DNA from: Semisulcospira habei
Taxonomy: Eukaryota; Mollusca; Gastropoda; Semisulcospiridae
DNA length: 64,000 bases
Assembly: GCA_036245525.1 (NCBI GenBank)
Contig: BTPG01000007.1
Coordinates: forward strand, 123,415,875 to 123,479,874
Direction of reading: 5' to 3'
Of this stretch, positions 50,339 through 60,087 are shown in pieces. The notes beneath the pieces are model-generated. The model worked only from the letters and a program-made list of their open reading frames with translations, made no database searches and was not told the origin of the DNA. The translations under genes and the position numbers were made by a program. Numbering within the stretch: the first letter of the stretch is position 1; each line of letters starts with the position of its first letter.

Positions 50339-51478
50339 ATGACGATTTTCTCTCTTTTGGGATGCTTGGGTGGCTACCACAGTACATTTCCTGTCCGAAA
50401 AGACGGCATAACTATCGCCCACGCCTGCTTCTTCCAGTCCAAGATACACACGTGTTCCGAGGATCACCGTTGGGAAATCCACAAGGGTTACCTGAACCTT
50501 ACAGAATGCGCAGAAAAAGTCGTAGTCAGAGTGTGCACAGCTCCCGATTCCTGCGAATGTAAAGAAGAATGCCAGGCAGAGATTCTAAAAATGGATTTTT
50601 TGAAAGAGGTACTCCGAAAGTGTCCACAGTTTCGAGACGTTTTCGGAATCTGCACAGTCTACAAATCCGAAATTGACCAGCTGTCCAAGATAGCGTGTAT
50701 CTTCTCGTCCAACCAACAAAATGCGTCGATAAGGAAAGGAGTTCCTGTTTTGATTCAACTTCGCGTGCGTGGACCCTTCAGCGACTTCTTTCACGTGAGT
50801 GGAGAGGAGGAGGACGTCACCCGAAATTCCAAAATCCGCCCCTTTTTCCGGGAACTGGCCATTGCAAGCTACGATGTGTCTGGCGGAACGAAAGTCATTT
50901 CTGGAATGAGGGGGGTTAAGCAATGCCACGACACCAACGGAAATAACCACACTTCCAGAAAATACATTCTGACAGCCATCACAGTTGACTCTGTAAACAG
51001 AATGTTCGGATCTCAAGATCGCGGCATTGAGGGGATCGATGCTTTGCTGAGGTTCCTGAAGTCCTCCAGTTCAGGGGCCATCGGTGATGGAAGAATGATA
51101 ACCCCGTCAGCACCTCCTCTGGAAGAGGGACAAGAGGCTACAGAGCTTGACGAAGTCGATTATTTCAACGCACCAGACAATGAATGGACATGCAGTTGTG
51201 CGAATAGGTCTAACCCCCTTCTGCACGCAGCCACCGCGGGTACTTTTCCCAGTACCAATGATTGCAGGCACACCATCAGTACATCTGTCCAGCTGTTCTC
51301 CATGACGCAAATAACAGGGGCTACACACCAACGCATCGCATTGCAGCACGAAAATTGTCTCACTAACGAGCAGTCAAGCGACGAATTCAAGCCGGATCTC
51401 CCTCCCTCCTACAGTTCCTTGTTCCCGTCCGATCAGCTACCTTCGATGTGTACCGAAGTAGTGAGGATTGCAAAATGA
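50339..51478 (+). CDS. Alpha-kinase-fold protein 1, probable pseudokinase
   Basis: 379 residues in one exon; acceptor TATATTTTCAG at 50333 lies just ahead of the ATG. Residues about 40-245 match the alpha-kinase (MHCK/eEF2K/TRPM7) order: VVVRV for the ATP lysine strand (R64 in place of K), GPFSDFFHVSG for the substrate lobe, ASYDVSGGTKVISGMRGVK where active kinases have a DLQG motif, then LTAITV in place of LTDP, FGSQDRGIEGIDALLRFL and no CxxxC zinc module. Both catalytic acids are therefore missing. The C-terminal tail carries PSAP (256-259) and PPSY (355-358). A cytosolic binding or adaptor role is inference. It has a diverged tandem paralog at 60088. Confidence 0.75.
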   Translation: MTIFSLLGCLGGYHSTFPVRKDGITIAHACFFQSKIHTCSEDHRWEIHKGYLNLTECAEKVVVRVCTAPDSCECKEECQAEILKMDFLKEVLRKCPQFRDVFGICTVYKSEIDQLSKIACIFSSNQQNASIRKGVPVLIQLRVRGPFSDFFHVSGEEEDVTRNSKIRPFFRELAIASYDVSGGTKVISGMRGVKQCHDTNGNNHTSRKYILTAITVDSVNRMFGSQDRGIEGIDALLRFLKSSSSGAIGDGRMITPSAPPLEEGQEATELDEVDYFNAPDNEWTCSCANRSNPLLHAATAGTFPSTNDCRHTISTSVQLFSMTQITGATHQRIALQHENCLTNEQSSDEFKPDLPPSYSSLFPSDQLPSMCTEVVRIAK

Positions 51479-51558
51479 GTAAGACCATCGCAGGAGTCGG
51501 CCAGATTATTCAAGAGCGGCCATACCTCGCACTCTCAAATATGTTTTGGGAGACATTG

Positions 51559-51667
51559 CCCAGTAAGCAGTAGACCCTGGGGCCGACGTTCACCGCAGTG
51601 GGTCCGCGCACAGCCGTGCGCGGGCCCACTGCGGCGAACGTCGGCCGCATGACCTTTGCTCACTGAG
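51559..51667. mobile_element. Family D fold-back element
   Basis: CCCAGTAAGCAGTAGACCC to GCATGACCTTTGCTCACTGAG. Centre GCGCACAGCCGTGCGCG. Within about 200 bases after the stop of pseudokinase gene 1, so probably in its 3' UTR. Confidence 0.85.
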
Positions 51668-51669
51668 TG

Positions 51670-52089
51670 CATCTTGCTAACTTATCGCTGTGTTACTCGT
51701 GCAGAACGGTTGTCGGGAGTTTAGACTATGCTGGTTTTCCGAAGTAAAAGTCATGTACATTGTATGTGAGCAGAGATACAATAGAAATGATATGAACGAA
51801 ATTAAGCCTGAATATGCGTCATAATTATTATTTCGCAGGTGCTGAGTAGGAGTCTGTATATAGCGGATTCAGTAAACAGCAGCGAAGTTGTTTTTTTTTC
51901 TTCCTATGTATAGAGCATATGCTCTTCACGTAAAAAAAAAAATGCATGCGTCACTTTTTTCTGTATTAAAAAGTTGTAGACAATATATTATAGTTCACCT
52001 ATGCGACTGTGCTGTGCAAGTAAGTATATATTTTAACTGCTGTCGACTTTTTGTGCGGATGAAATATGTGCCTTTAAACTTGTGATGTG
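51670..52089. other. Probable 3' UTR of pseudokinase gene 1
   Basis: AT-rich and without frames. The non-canonical poly(A) signal ATTAAA occurs at 51965-51970 and again at 52535-52540. No AATAAA. Confidence 0.35.
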
Positions 52090-52181
52090 TTAACCCTCTG
52101 GCTGTCGGTAGCGGTTTTTGTCGCTATGATTCCCCCAGGAATCATCGCGACAAAAACCTCTACCGACAAGCAAAGATTTAA
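52090..52181. mobile_element. Family E fold-back element
   Basis: TTAACCCTCTGGCTGTCGG to TACCGACAAGCAAAGATTTAA. Stem TAGCGGTTTTTGTCGC and complement. Confidence 0.88.
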
Positions 52182-52690
52182 AATAAGCATTGATTTTGGA
52201 AGGGGGGGGGGGGGGATAATATGATTTATCATTTAGTTTCAGGTCAATGTGTACATTTTTAAATATATATTTTCAAGGTGCACCTTTGCAATGTCCTAGT
52301 CAACTGCCAGTATACGTCACAGAGTTATTGGCCCGATACCCTATTTTGCATTTTGTTACGTGTGTTTTTCAAACCTTGAGATCTCTGAACCAATTCGACG
52401 TCATGTACTCTTGCAGAGGCTGTCGTGGATTTTCTGTCTGCATGTAACATTTACATGGGCATTGCTTATTGTTACGTTTGTTGGAGAAGTTCGGCTTGTT
52501 TCATAGTATTCACTTTGTAAAATCTAAATATGAAATTAAACAGTTGATCGATTATTTACAAAAAAAGATGTTTCTTTGTTTCTTTGTTGGTTGGTTGGTT
52601 GGTTGGTTGGTTGGTTGATTGGTTGGTTGGTGATGATGCTGATGATGATGATGATGTCCACTTGTAATGCGCATCTACTCCATGCTAGCA
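52182..52690. other. No gene recognised; (GGTT)n run
   Basis: A G13 tract at 52203 and GGTTGGTT units at 52590-52630. No frame that I can support. Confidence 0.4.
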
Positions 52691-52740
52691 GCATGCTCAG
52701 GGCGCAAAAAAATTAAAATAAAATAATAAAAAAATAATAA

Positions 52741-52787
<47 letters not shown>

Positions 52788-53363
52788 ATAGATAAATAAT
52801 AAATAAATAAAAATAAATAAATAAAAACAACAAACGCAACTTCTGGTAAACAGTAGTCCTAGAATTAAAAGTCAAACAGTTGGGTTTTGAGGTGCTTCCT
52901 GAAGGTGCCAATGCAGTCAATGTCCCTCACGGATTGTTGAAGTCCATTCCAAAGCCTAGGTCCGCAGTGTGAAAATGCCCGAAAACCAAGTCGCTTCTTT
53001 GTGTGGCTTTCAACAATTGCGGTGCAGAGTTTGGACGGGACAGCAGAATGGAGCTGCCTCGGAGGGTTATGGCGTGGGACTATTTTCCGGAGGTACTCTG
53101 TGAGTCTGGGTCATTTATAGACTTGTCGCACAAAGTGAGAATCTTGTGATCAATTTTTTGCTTGACTGGAAGCCAGTGCAACTGCTTAAGGACTGGTGTG
53201 ATATGCTCCCTTCTTTTGGTTCTTGTGACATTTCTGGTGGCCGTGTTCTGAAATAGTTGAAGACGTCTGAGTTGTTGCTCTGGCAGACCCCAAAGACAGC
53301 TGTTACAGTAGTCCAGTCTGGATAGGACAAGGGCAACCGCGATAGCATTTGCAGCTTTGACTG

Positions 53364-53812
53364 TCAGGACAGGTCGTAGTTTCCCAATGGAGCGAAGATG
53401 GAAGTAACATCAACAGCACTGATATGGTCTTCAATGGTAAGACTGGCATCGACAGAGACACCAAGATCTCTGACAGTCTTGGAGAAAGGGATGAGAGACT
53501 CACCAACACGGATGGTATCAAGAGATTCCACACCCAGTTTGTTCTTGGGTCCACACAGAATTGCCTCAGTCTTATCATTATTTAACTTCAGCATGTTGGT
53601 CGACATCCAGGACTTGATTTCTTGGCAGCACGACTGGATTTTCTGCACTGTCTGAGAAGCGGAGACACTGTCAGGATGAAATGAGTCATAGAGACCAGAG
53701 TCATCTGCAAACAACTGTCGCCCTAAAATGTACTTGTCAATCACACATCCTAACTTAGTGGTGTAGAGAGAGAACAGAACAGGCCCTAAGACAGACCCTT
53801 GAGGGACACCGC
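53364..53812 (-). pseudogene. Reverse transcriptase FADD part of the LINE
   Basis: [13 protein letters not shown] and then [14 protein letters not shown], an intact FADD metal motif; then [15 protein letters not shown] and [18 protein letters not shown] second frame break follows near 53360. Confidence 0.85.
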
Positions 53813-54940
53813 ATATACTAGCCGGGTAACATCAGACGCCACACCATTAACACTGACGTACTGGAATCTGTCCTCAAGGTACGACCGAAACCACTGTAAG
53901 ATACAGTCCGTGATACCAAACTCAAGCTGAAGTGTCTGCAGCAGTATCTGGTGATCTATGGTATCAAATGCTGCACTGAGGTCCAGCAGTACCAGGAGTG
54001 AGTGGTCACCACGATCAGCTGCACAGAGAATGTCGTTTAAGACACGCAGCACTGCGGTCTCTGTAAAATGACCTGGCCTGTATGCAGACTTAAATTTATC
54101 CAGTAGCTGGTACCTAGACACATGATCAACCAGTCTATCGGCCACCACACGTTCTAAGAGCTTGGACAAATATGGAATGTTTGATACTGGCCTGTAGTTC
54201 TTAGGAGCATCAGGGTCCAAGTTTGATTTCTTCAAGAGAGGACGAATCACAGCAGTCTTAAAGGCTCCTGGAACAACACTGGTGAAGAGACTGCGGTTGA
54301 TGATGTGAAGAATAACTGGCAGAAGAATGTCCAAATTCTCCAAGACTATTTTGGTGGGGATCGGGTCAACACTAGAGAACGTGGACATGGATTTTGCAAT
54401 GACTTTGTGCAGTTGATCAGCAGAGACTGGCACAAACACTGAGAAAGGATCACCAGCAAAAGCGGATGAATGTTCCTGGCTATCAGGTTTACCACTTGTG
54501 TTCTCCTTTAACAGCTGCTCTCTGATGGCACCAATCTTATCGTTAAAGAACTGGGACACAGAGGCAGCAGCCAAGTCACTGCTCATGTCAGGAAGAATAG
54601 GAGATTTGGCCTCCTTGCCAAGCAGTCTGCTCACAATCCTGAACATTTTCCTAGGGTCTGAAGCGGCAGCATCAAGTTCAGACTGAAAATGTGTACTCTT
54701 TGCCTGACGAACCCCCTGTGTGCAGTGATTGCGTGCCTTTCTATGCAAGTCTTTGTGCACTTCTAGACAGGTTCTACGATACTGACACTCTGCATGATGA
54801 CGCGTCTGCTTTGCAGCAAGAGCATCGGAATTATACCATGAGGTTTCAGGGCGAAAAGGAATTTGCTTTACAGTTTCTGGTGCATACCTGTCAAGAAGGG
54901 AAGTCGGTGTATCATTGTACAGTTGTACACACTCTGACAC
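53786..54940 (-). pseudogene. Reverse transcriptase N-terminal and palm part of the LINE
   Basis: About 384 residues: a linker after the endonuclease, PIPTKIVLENLDILLPVI, KNYRPVSNIPYLSKLLERVV, FKSAYRPGHFTETAVLRV and LLDLSAAFDTIDHQILLQTL. The frame breaks near 53812 where [19 protein letters not shown] continues in another frame. Confidence 0.88.
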
Positions 54941-55309
54941 ATCTGACGGTGGGGGTCTTGATCAATGGTGAGTCACCAAGTTCACAACGAAAAGCTTGCA
55001 CATTCATTCCTTTGATGTTTCTACACCTGACTTTCAGCTTTGGAGTCCTAGGTTTCGCCAGTCGCATGGAAAAAGTGATCAGAAAGTGATCAGAGAGCTG
55101 CATGTCCTCCACACACACCGTGTGAATAAGACTGGGTGACAGAGACAAAGGGGTAACAACCTAGTTCAAAATGTGGCCTCGTTAGTGGGTTGGTACACCT
55201 ACTAACTGAGACAGGACTAGGGAGCTGAAGAGCTGCATGAACTGCTTGGTATCAGAATCATTCTTATTGTCCCAGTGAATATTAAATCCAAGAAGTACGA
55301 CCAGTTTTT

Positions 55310-55720
55310 GTGTTGTGACCACAGTACTTGAGAGGAAAAGTGAAAACGTTACTCCCGAAATTCAGCATTTGGGTGCTTATTTATCTTTGATGGGGGAGGG
55401 TGGTACAAACAGAATAGCCTCACAGTCACTGATTTTTTTAGAAATGGTGAAGTCAATGTTTTCAAAAGTAGTGAACCCACAGGTTCCGTTGGTTGGATGG
55501 TTTGGCTGGCTGTTTGCTCGCTTTTTTTGTCTACCGTATTGAAAATACGGGAGACTTTGAGATGGGGCTGGTCGGAGCACGTTCCGTAGCATGCAAATGA
55601 CGAACAGGGGCGGGCACACATCAGACTCTGACAGTGAAGTAACACGAAAATCAGTACGTCATGCCTAGGTACGGTAACAGCGCTGTTAAACGTACATTTT
55701 GCGGGAAACGCCGTGCGTGC
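55310..55720. other. No gene recognised
   Basis: Contains GGTTGG and GCTGG words and a GTTACGTCATGCCTAGGTAC-like segment near 55640-55680 that resembles 39520-39570. Probably a repeat border. Confidence 0.4.
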
Positions 55721-55831
<111 letters not shown>

Positions 55832-55939
55832 CACGAGTTTCTCCTGTGTTTGTGTACGGACAGGTCTGAAACTTCAGCAAGTGCTTCCTTCCAAATGTAT
55901 TTCGGAGTACTTTTCAGCATAATTAAGCATAAAGCATCA

Positions 55940-56800
55940 AAAGCATAATAATAATAATAATAATATTATGCCTTCTTTGCTACTCTTTACACTTTTTCTC
56001 ATGGGCCTAACTCTTTTTGAATTTTTTCCCTGGTCGGCCGTTATCAAGGCAACGGAAGACTACTTATTACTTGTTATCAAGGTAACGAGCGATAAGAAGA
56101 TTTTACTTATTACACATTTCAGTGACCAAGTCCTCACTGACGCTTTTCCCCAAATATCTGCTTGACTAGTCCCGTTTCTCAGTACAAACACACACTACGC
56201 AATAACTCTCATTCCGCCCAACCGCTAGATACAAAAGTGCAGATTGTGAACAATTTAGGGGGTTGTACACACAACCCCCCAACCCAACCTCCTCCCCCCT
56301 CCCCACCCTCCCCCCACAGGTGCAGGTGTGTACCGTGTGTACTAATTTCATCCGAAAATGATTCAAACGTGTGAAATATGATCGACAGAAAATAATCTGT
56401 AGTTAGCGTGTTATCAGCAGGGCTTCATGAGAAATGTTATATATACGATACGATACGATACGAATACCTTTATTTCTTATGTGATATGAGTAATCAATGT
56501 GAAAAAAAACACCCTCTAACAATAGCACAGGAAAATAATTTATTGAAAAGATATGAAATCCCATATATCACAAAATTAATCACGGCTCTAAAAATAATGT
56601 CGTATTGAACAGCTTCTAATTTATGCTTACGTTATTCTAATACCACAGGACTAGGAAACTGGCACGACTTAAGTCTCCTGTTCTCGGCTCTTACATCTGA
56701 AATTTAAGTACCAGTTGTACCTATTTCAGACTTTAAACCGATCAGGAGTCTTAATTCATATAGAACAATGAGCTCTCAGTATAATGAGACCGCTTTGTTC
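55940..56800. other. No gene recognised
   Basis: (ATA)n at 55945-55965, a C-rich tract at 56274-56320 and an ACGAT repeat at 56447. No coding signal. Confidence 0.4.
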
Positions 56801-56807
56801 GTTTCCT

Positions 56808-56984
56808 TTAACTCATTCAGCCTGGACACACAACACCAACACATGGATCGATCATAGGCGCCAAGCTATTCTGGCACCACCCTTGAACTATCATGCTCAA
56901 CCTGTCTCTAGAATTGCAATGCAGTCATTCAGAGGGCACATTCGAAATTTAGGGATTTCCCGGTCCTCGGGTAGAATGTGTTAA
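56808..56984. mobile_element. Family A' element, left arm deleted
   Basis: TTAACTCATTCAGCCTGG to GGTAGAATGTGTTAA. Only the right arm (GGCGCCAAGCTATTCTGGCA) of the palindrome remains. Confidence 0.82.
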
Positions 56985-57039
56985 ACTAAAAAAAAAAAGT
57001 ATCTGAGCTACTAGTTTCGATGGCTTATGTCAGTGAGTT

Positions 57040-57090
57040 AAATTTAGGAATAATCGCCGAGCAGGCAGCTAAGGCCATCTCATGTCGATC
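57040..57090. repeat. SINE-like motif
   Basis: ATCGCCGAGCAGGCAGCTAAGG and CCATCTCATG match 32860-32900, 41920-41950 and 45760-45795. A short shared domain of an interspersed element. Confidence 0.55.
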
Positions 57091-57132
57091 TTACGTCAGC
57101 AATAATAATAATAATAATAAATATCATGCTAG

Positions 57133-57140
57133 TATAAAGG
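57133..57140 (+). promoter_or_regulatory. Probable TATA box of pseudokinase gene 2
   Basis: TATAAAGG, with a GTAAAC donor candidate at 57272. Mirrors the layout at 48820 ahead of gene 1. Confidence 0.5.
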
Positions 57141-57289
57141 GTGCCGGCACTCGTGAGCTAGTTCACAATGGTTATTGATGTATCGAGAGAAACCATTTTA
57201 AGTGACTCTTTCACTTGTCATCGTCTATTCCTATTTCATTCTAGCTGTCCATTGTCGCAAGAGGACATCGGGTAAACATTTGTCATTGT

Positions 57290-57363
57290 TATTGTTGTTG
57301 TTATTGTTGTGGTTACTACTCTACTTCCTCTATTATTATATTATTATCATCATCATCATCATC

Positions 57364-57411
<48 letters not shown>

Positions 57412-57560
57412 TATTATTATCATCATTATCATTATAATTATAATAATACTAGTAGAAGTATGTCATGTTTTAGTCGTAGTAGTAGTAGCAGTAGTAGTAG
57501 TACTAATAGTAGTAATAGTAGTGGTAGCAGTAGTAGTAGTAGTTGTTGTTGTAGTAGCAA
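57290..57560. repeat. Trinucleotide arrays (TTG, CAT, TAG)
   Basis: (CAT)n of about 25 units at 57346-57410 and (AGT)n at 57465-57545, in the presumed first intron of pseudokinase gene 2. Confidence 0.93.
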
Positions 57561-57619
57561 ATCTTTTGTATATTTGAAGCCTTTAAATCTTTTCCATCCT
57601 TATTAGACGTAATAATAGG

Positions 57620-57910
57620 AAATTTGAAAACTAATCCTGTAACCAGTAACTTGTATTTCCATAAGGATTCATTGTTTGTTCCATTATTTTAGTCTACATA
57701 GTGTAACACAATAAAATGACCCCTGGTTGATTGGTTGGTTGGTTGGTTGTATGGATGGATGGATGGATGGATGGATGGATGGATGGATGGATGGATGGAT
57801 GGATGGATGGATGGATGGATGGATGGATGGATGGACGGATGGTTCGTTATTTCTGAGTTTGCTTTAACGCGTTTAGATGCGTATCGTACGTTTGTCCCAT
57901 GATATCTGAG
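57620..57910 (+). repeat. Intron segment paralogous to 49070-49325
   Basis: GAAAACT...GTAACCAGTAACTT, TTCGTTATTTCTGAGTTTGC and CGTACGTTTGTCCC match 49088, 49230 and 49300. A (GGAT)n array (57752-57840) is inserted. Evidence that the duplication covered the intron as well as the exon. Confidence 0.75.
57752..57840. repeat. (GGAT)n microsatellite
   Basis: About 22 units. Confidence 0.95.
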
Positions 57911-58079
57911 AAATAGCTAGGCGACTCGAGGTGAGACCTTGCAATGTTTATCAGTAAGCTACAGGTCAGCCTCAGTATATCGCGGTATATCGCGGGAGAC
58001 ATAGAGACAGACCGCGTCATTCGTGATCGGGATTTTGTGGTGCTGAATTTTAACGTGTGAAAAAGAAAACAAAAACACT

Positions 58080-58510
58080 TGGAGAGCAACAGGTCCTCAG
58101 GTCGACGTCAGCCTCAAGTAGCTGGCCTCCGCAGGGCTGTGTGCGGGCCAACTACGGCTGCAAAGGTCACTCTGGCCTCCGCAGGGCTGTGTGCGGGCCA
58201 ACTACGGCTGCAAAGGTCACTCTGGCCTCCGCAGGGCTGTGTGCGGGCCAACTACGGTTGCAAAGGTCACTCTGGCCTCCGCAGGGCTGTGTGCGGGCCA
58301 ACTACGGCTGCAAATGTCACTCTGGCCTCCGCAGGGCTGTGTGCGGGCCAAACTACGGCTGCAAAGGTCACTCTGGCCTCCGCAGGGCTGTGTGCGGGTT
58401 AAACTACGGCTGCAAAGGTCACTTGCCCACCACGACCGCAGTGGGCCCGCGCACGGCAGTGCGCGGGCCCAGTGCGGCCGTCGTGGGCCCGAAGACGATT
58501 TGATACTGGG
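58080..58510. mobile_element. Family D fold-back with an internal minisatellite
   Basis: Left end GGTCCTCAGGTCGACGTCAG; then six 50-bp units; then the palindrome GCCCACCACGACCGCAGTGG with complement around GCGCACGGCAGTGCGCG. Confidence 0.8.
58122..58423. repeat. 50-bp minisatellite, 6 copies
   Basis: CTGGCCTCCGCAGGGCTGTG starts at 58122, 58172, 58222, 58272, 58322 and about 58373. Units hold GCGGGCCAACTACGGCTGCA. The period is not a multiple of three, so the overlapping open frame is not a gene. Confidence 0.95.
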
Positions 58511-58708
58511 TGAGGACCTTTTGCTCACCGGGCATTCCCGCGGCAGCAAGGAACCTGAGCGCGTTATAGAGAATACCGCGATATACCGGGGCGCGCAATA
58601 CTGTTGCATTACCAGGTTTGTCTGGATCCCGATGTTCATACCCATATCCATGTACTTGTTATCTGTTGACCCATCGGTTGGTCCGCTTGAAGAATTGCTA
58701 ATTAAAGC

Positions 58709-58776
58709 ACTCGAGACGCGCCGCGTACGGATACGCGGCTGTTTTCCACGTATTTACACGCGGCGCGTCTCGAAAG
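58709..58776. mobile_element. Diverged family F fold-back
   Basis: ACTCGAGACGCGCCGCGTA and ACACGCGGCGCGTCTCGA; centre ACGCGGCTGTTTTCCACGT. Ends ATTAAAG at 58700 may be a relic of TTAA. Confidence 0.75.
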
Positions 58777-58987
58777 CCAAAAAGACAGCGTTCTGCTCCA
58801 GGACAGGCTGTGATTACTAAAATTCTTTAGTAGGTCTTCGGGCCCGTTGTAGAGAGTTAGTCCTGCGCCAGCCACTAAGCAAGCTGCTCCGCTTTAGCAA
58901 CTGATCTCAGGTCCTCAAGGTTGTCTTGCCTCGACTAAGCCTTTTCTGTCATTCTTGTCTTTGTCTTGGACCAAATGAGTCTACACG

Positions 58988-59252
58988 CGTAACAAAGGTT
59001 TTCTACCGTCCCTAGTGCACAAAGGGGGATGTCTTATACGTAACAAAGGTTTTCTACCGTCCCTAGTGCACAAAGGGGGATGTCTTATACGTAACAAAGG
59101 TTTTCTACCGTCCCTAGTGCACAAAGGGGGATGTCTTATACGTAACAAAGGTTTTCTACCGTCCCTAGTGCACAAAGGGGGATGTCTTATACGTAACAAA
59201 GGGTTTCTACCGTCCCTAGTGCACAAAGGGGGATGTCTTATACGTAACAAAG
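58988..59252. repeat. 51-bp minisatellite, 5 copies
   Basis: CGTAACAAAGGTTTTCTACC starts at 58988 and repeats every 51 bases with one substitution in the fifth unit. Because 51 is divisible by three, both strands stay open. Not similar to the fold-back families. Confidence 0.95.
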
Positions 59253-59372
59253 GAGAAAAGAGCATATATTTGACTTTGCGACATTAAAATTGTATGATAA
59301 AAACAAACGATAAGTTAATCCTTTCGTGCAGAAGTATTGTAGACATAGCAAGAATATTCCTAAAGGAGATAT

Positions 59373-59583
59373 ATGCATTCAGCCCGGCGCACGTATTTCC
59401 CAAATTTTGGAGGCGCCATCTAACGACTATGCACCTGTTGCAAGAGATGGATCGACCATGATAATTCAAGGGTAGTGCCAGATTAGCTTGGCGCCGACAG
59501 GCGCCAATCTAATCTGGCACTACCCTTGAATTATCATGGTCGAACCATCTCCTGCTGTAGTGCGTCAGGGCTGAATGGGTTAA
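59373..59583. mobile_element. Family A fold-back element
   Basis: GCATTCAGCCCGGCGCACG to GGGCTGAATGGGTTAA. Palindrome intact around GGCGCCGACAGGCGCC. Confidence 0.9.
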
Positions 59584-59646
59584 TCCATTATTCCCAGAGT
59601 GTTGCTTTAATTAAGCTTTAACTGTTGCGTTCCTGTATGGTTTCAG

Positions 59647-59999
59647 GGTTCAGTTAATCATGACGATTTTCTCAATTGTTGGATGCCTCGACATTCCTAT
59701 CCGACAAGATGACATAGCATTCGCCCATTTTTTTTCTTTCTTCCAGTTCTAGTACAGGTAGTCCGAAGATCACCGTTGGGAAATCCACAAAGGTTTCCTG
59801 GACCTGACAAAATGCGCAGGAAAAAGTCAGAGTCAGAGTGTGCACAGCTGCCGATTCCTGCGACTACCAAGCCGAATTTTTTTTTTCAAACAAGTTCTCT
59901 GAAAGTGCCCACAGTTTCGAGACGTTTTTGGGATGTGCACAGTTAACAAATTCAAAATAGACAAGCTGTCCACGGGCAATGTGTACCACAATTTGTTTT
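59647..59999 (+). pseudogene. Fossil exon of the pseudokinase gene 1 type
   Basis: TTTCAG acceptor, then ATGACGATTTTCTCAATTG (MTIFSIVGCL, as in gene 1) and CCGAAGATCACCGTTGGGAA encoding SEDHRWEIHKG. Stop codons, deletions and a T10 insertion break the frame. Homology fades after the sequence matching KSEIDQLSK. It precedes the working exon of gene 2. Confidence 0.85.
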
Positions 60000-60087
60000 A
60001 AATCTGTCTTGGAACTTGAATTGTTACAGTTACTGGCAGTTACTATCTGTTTGTTTGCAGGAGATCATCAAGCCTGATGTTGACATA

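Larger units (their letters stand above)
52690..55310 (-). mobile_element. CR1/L2/Jockey-type LINE with endonuclease remnant, RT and tail
   Basis: About 2.6 kb on the minus strand. 5' part (55310-54912): end of the endonuclease with LLGFNIHWDNKNDS and LSDHFLI. RT from 54940. C-terminal signature TKKRLGFRAFSHCGPRLWNG with stop at about 52865. Tail of (TTTA)n at 52740-52830. 5' truncated and frameshifted, so not active. Its base divergence differs from the other LINEs in the window. Confidence 0.9.

Noticed and set aside
53786..54940. Possible host protein of 384 residues
   Set aside because: It carries reverse transcriptase motifs (NYRPVSNI, AFDTIDH) and is part of a truncated LINE.
58057..58820. 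Open frames of 100-210 codons with a repeated WPPQGCVRANYGC-like peptide
   Set aside because: They arise from a 50-base minisatellite in a GC-rich palindrome; the peptide appears in all frames in turn.
59015..59287. A 90-codon frame with a 17-residue repeat, and its mirror on the other strand
   Set aside because: Both come from a 51-base tandem repeat, without start context or splice signals.
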